Assembly: GCF_048007035.1 (NCBI RefSeq)
Contig: NZ_CP180355.1
Span: 3,658,001 to 3,722,000, forward strand
Source of the DNA: Imperialibacter sp963977595
GTDB lineage: Bacteria; Bacteroidota; Bacteroidia; Cytophagales; Cyclobacteriaceae
Reading direction: 5' to 3'
Length of the DNA: 64,000 bases
Under the pieces are notes generated by a model. That model saw only the letters and a program-made list of their open reading frames with translations, was not told the origin of the DNA and made no database searches. Below, in pieces: positions 62,199-64,000 of the stretch (positions are counted from its first letter, which is position 1; each line of letters opens with the position of its first letter). The position numbers were made by a program, and so were the translations under genes.

Positions 62199-62705
62199 AT
62201 GAAAGCCTTAAAAATTGCTTTAGCTATTGTGGCGGCATCAACTATCGTTTCCTGCCATATGAACAATGAACTAGACCACCCTGTTCTATCGGGCCAAGTG
62301 GCAGGTACCTACAATGGGACGCTGAGATCAAGCTTGTTACAGACCGAAATGTCGGCAACGACTGAAATTACTTCAATTAATGATTATACGATTGAGGTTC
62401 ACTGTTACAGTGCTGATGTTGATACCACATTTTCCCTTGAACTATACCCCGACGGAGATATTATGAGATCATGCTTCACGGACAGCGATTTCCGCAATCG
62501 GTATGGTCACAACATATCGGCCAATCATCACATGATGGGAAGACTGGGCAACTGGACCTCCTGGCAACAGCATATGACAGCAGAGCATGACGTCGGCGAT
62601 GAGCACTTCGGCAATTTCGATATAAAATCCAGGACATTCAACTACACGTTTGATTTTCTGAGTGCTGATGGGGGCTACTCGCAGTATTTCACTGGCCAAA
62701 GATAA
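62199..62705 (+). CDS. Island lipoprotein of unknown function, His/Met-rich
   Basis: 168 residues from the ATG at 62199; the longer frame to 62139 is unlikely because KIALAIVAASTIVSC is a lipoprotein signal (Cys near residue 19). The mature part is rich in His and Met (ISANHHMMGRLG, WQQHMTAEH), hinting at copper or zinc binding, followed by a beta-rich end. No family recognised. Sits in the island beside the histidine-rich gene and the HMA-AraC regulator. Confidence 0.65.
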   Translation: MKALKIALAIVAASTIVSCHMNNELDHPVLSGQVAGTYNGTLRSSLLQTEMSATTEITSINDYTIEVHCYSADVDTTFSLELYPDGDIMRSCFTDSDFRNRYGHNISANHHMMGRLGNWTSWQQHMTAEHDVGDEHFGNFDIKSRTFNYTFDFLSADGGYSQYFTGQR

Positions 62706-63193
62706 CCGGGAGCCGTTCACGGCAAACGTTTAAACGGTAAGCAGAGCTTGTAATTTTAGACTGCTCCTTGAAGGGACGAAAATCAACTCAAAGCAATTGC
62801 TTTGTGATGCACATTTCTATCAGTCACTGTAACAATCAATGCGCTGCTTACCTTCAAATACTTATTTTTGCTCTCTATCATCCTACATTTTGGTGGAATG
62901 GGTCAGGGTAGGCAGCAACAGATTGCAACAACCCCTGCAAGCAACTGAGGTAATAATACCCCGACAACGATCGTAATCTCTGACCTGCCTAGATATGATA
63001 TAAATCATTTTCTCAGCCAAAACACGTCATACTATGCCGCAAAATGACTCGCTACATTTGAAATGCAATGGGTTGGAGGAAATCGCAGCAAGTCATTCAT
63101 ACTAAAGGCAGCCTAATTAGCAACGAACCCCTCTCATTACAATCAATTTGGATTTTACCGATCTGATAAATTCTTTAAATTTTTGCATTATCC
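62706..63193. other. Regulatory region of the His-rich island gene
   Basis: No gene. Contains the palindrome ATGATATAAATCAT (62995-63008) and the -7 element TACATTTG (63053-63060) without -33 box, leaving a leader of about 130 nt. Confidence 0.55.
62995..63008. promoter_or_regulatory. Crp/Fnr-like operator upstream of the His-rich gene
   Basis: ATGATATAAATCAT repeats the arms ATGAT/ATCAT of the site at 61951 and is centred 51.5 bp before TACATTTG (63053-63060), nearly the same spacing. Confidence 0.55.
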
Positions 63194-63709
63194 ATGATCA
63201 TTAGAAAATTACGTAAAGCACAAATGCAACTGGCTCTTAGCCTGGTTGTCGCTCTTTCGGGAGTATTTGTCTGCAATTCTCTCTGTGATCTCGGCATTCT
63301 GGATATAAGAATGCACTCAGGCAAATCCACCGATGTAGCCCATAACCATGAAGGAACAGGTGGTCATGGTCATACGGATATTAATAGTAATCACCATGCC
63401 GATCACAGCTCAGATGACGCAAATCATAACGATAAACACGCCTATCAAAGCGATCTGCAACAACAGCAGGACAAAGATGAATGCTGTGATGAGGAGACAA
63501 GCCTGCTGCTGGCCAGCCTCGTCAAATATGACGTACAGAAATTTGAAACCGAGAAAGTCCCCGTATTACTTTATGTGGCCGTCTGCGACGTCAGGTTTAC
63601 AATTTTTTCTGTCAATAAGAACATAAGTCTTTTTCAACTAAACAGTTCGCTTTCCCCGCCCATAAGAGGGGCTTTTAGGCGCATTCTGTATCAGTCCTTC
63701 CTCTGCTAG
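63194..63709 (+). CDS. Histidine-rich HYC_CC_PP-like membrane/exported protein
   Basis: 171 residues. N-terminal signal or membrane segment (about 10-28, LALSLVVALSGVFVC), a highly His-rich linker (about 45-85, GHGHTDIN, HHADHSS), a CC pair in DECCDEE near 97, and the C-terminal SPPIRGAFRRILYQSFLC typical for HYC_CC_PP proteins, which accompany CzcCBA-type metal efflux genes in Bacteroidota. Metal buffering or delivery to the efflux pump is the inferred role. The regulator gene follows 78 bp downstream. Confidence 0.7.
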   Translation: MIIRKLRKAQMQLALSLVVALSGVFVCNSLCDLGILDIRMHSGKSTDVAHNHEGTGGHGHTDINSNHHADHSSDDANHNDKHAYQSDLQQQQDKDECCDEETSLLLASLVKYDVQKFETEKVPVLLYVAVCDVRFTIFSVNKNISLFQLNSSLSPPIRGAFRRILYQSFLC

Positions 63710-63714
63710 ATAAG

Positions 63715-63785
63715 CAATATTGATTATTCGGAATTCCTCCGGAGTAGGAGATTCTATGTCTCATTTTTTAGTTAAATCAATATTG
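63715..63785. repeat. 11-bp inverted repeat flanking the leader of regulator 3
   Basis: CAATATTGATT (63715-63725) and AATCAATATTG (63775-63785) are perfect inverse copies and enclose two small palindromes (GGAATTCC, CTCCGGAG). The right arm ends 2 bp before the start codon, so it could block translation or act as an operator. Confidence 0.65.
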
Positions 63786-63787
63786 TC

Positions 63788-64000
63788 ATGCAAACTATCA
63801 CAATACAAATAAAAAACATGGTGTGCCCCAGGTGCATCCATGCGGTTAAGCAGATCCTTCTTGAGATGGGCATACCATTCACTGAAGTGAATCTAGGTTA
63901 TGCGACCCTCAAAACTAATGAGCTCCCTGACCTTGACCGGATCAATGAAAAGCTGGAGAAGCTTGAGCTGGGCTTGATCAGGAACCAGAATGCACTCACC
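63788..64000 (+). CDS. HMA-like/AraC regulator 3, partial at window end
   Basis: 71 codons are visible from the ATG at 63788. They form an HMA-like fold with MVCPRC (Cys13, Cys16), ILLEMGIPFTEVNLGYATLK and the linker LEKLELGLIRNQNALT, all closely parallel to the two regulators at 38988 and 39668, so an AraC domain is expected beyond the window. Its position after the His-rich gene suggests control of metal-resistance genes on the island. Partial gene. Confidence 0.7.
   Translation, partial: MQTITIQIKNMVCPRCIHAVKQILLEMGIPFTEVNLGYATLKTNELPDLDRINEKLEKLELGLIRNQNALT

Overview
The window looks like chromosomal DNA from a free-living Bacteroidota, most likely a marine-type Cytophagales. Reasons seen in the sequence: several promoters of the Bacteroidota form TAnnTTTG (one with a proper TTTG -33 box), a giant secreted protein ending in a type IX secretion sorting domain, a DUF4270/kelch/outer-membrane-protein cluster, many lipoproteins with very short leader peptides, and a LytS/LytTR regulatory pair. 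No species name can be proven from the sequence alone.

Layout. 0-10 kb: DUF983 protein, M28 peptidase, a PIN-domain toxin-antitoxin pair, a GH1 beta-glucosidase, membrane and lipoprotein genes, and a large ABCG-like ABC transporter. 10-22 kb: GreA-like protein, thioredoxin-domain protein, PQQ dehydrogenase with fused cytochrome c, LytTR two-component pair, then DUF4270, kelch lipoprotein and outer membrane protein genes preceded by an exact 123-bp tandem repeat. 22-30.5 kb (minus strand): a long cluster headed by an ECF sigma factor and a small zinc-finger anti-sigma candidate, followed by OB-fold, YceI, DinB, two unknown proteins, an MMPL/RND-type exporter, DoxX, YHS and a hydrolase-OsmC fusion; this reads as a stress-response regulon. 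31-38.6 kb: thioredoxin, TAXI-type binding protein, OxyR divergent from an ankyrin gene with an OxyR-like operator, and two secreted sugar-related proteins (a PQQ-type glucose/sorbosone dehydrogenase-like cytochrome c fusion and a DUF1080/PA14 protein). 39-47.5 kb: two tandem regulators that fuse a heavy-metal-associated (HMA) like domain to an AraC DNA-binding domain, an MFS exporter and a complete RND/adaptor/TolC efflux operon. 47.5-56.9 kb: one giant T9SS-secreted protein gene (about 3,100 codons) broken by a single frameshift next to a C4 run.

57.6-64 kb: left end of a genomic island. A tRNA(CAT) gene is represented only by its 3' half, next to a tyrosine integrase; outside it lie two exact 110-bp tandem copies each carrying the tRNA 3' end plus a terminator. 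Inside the island are a decayed IS66-family element with terminal inverted repeats, a small lipoprotein, a histidine-rich protein of the type found with metal efflux genes, and a third HMA-AraC regulator cut by the window end. Two of these island genes share an identical promoter architecture: an ATGAT-N4-ATCAT palindrome about 52 bp upstream of a TAnnTTTG element without a -33 box.

The most interesting signals are the family of three HMA-AraC fusion regulators (all with the motif MVCxRC), the paired Crp/Fnr-like operators in the island, the tRNA-end tandem array, the 123-bp repeat that supplies the 5' leader of the kelch gene, the OxyR operator at the ankyrin gene, and the fossil 3' end of a second PQQ dehydrogenase.
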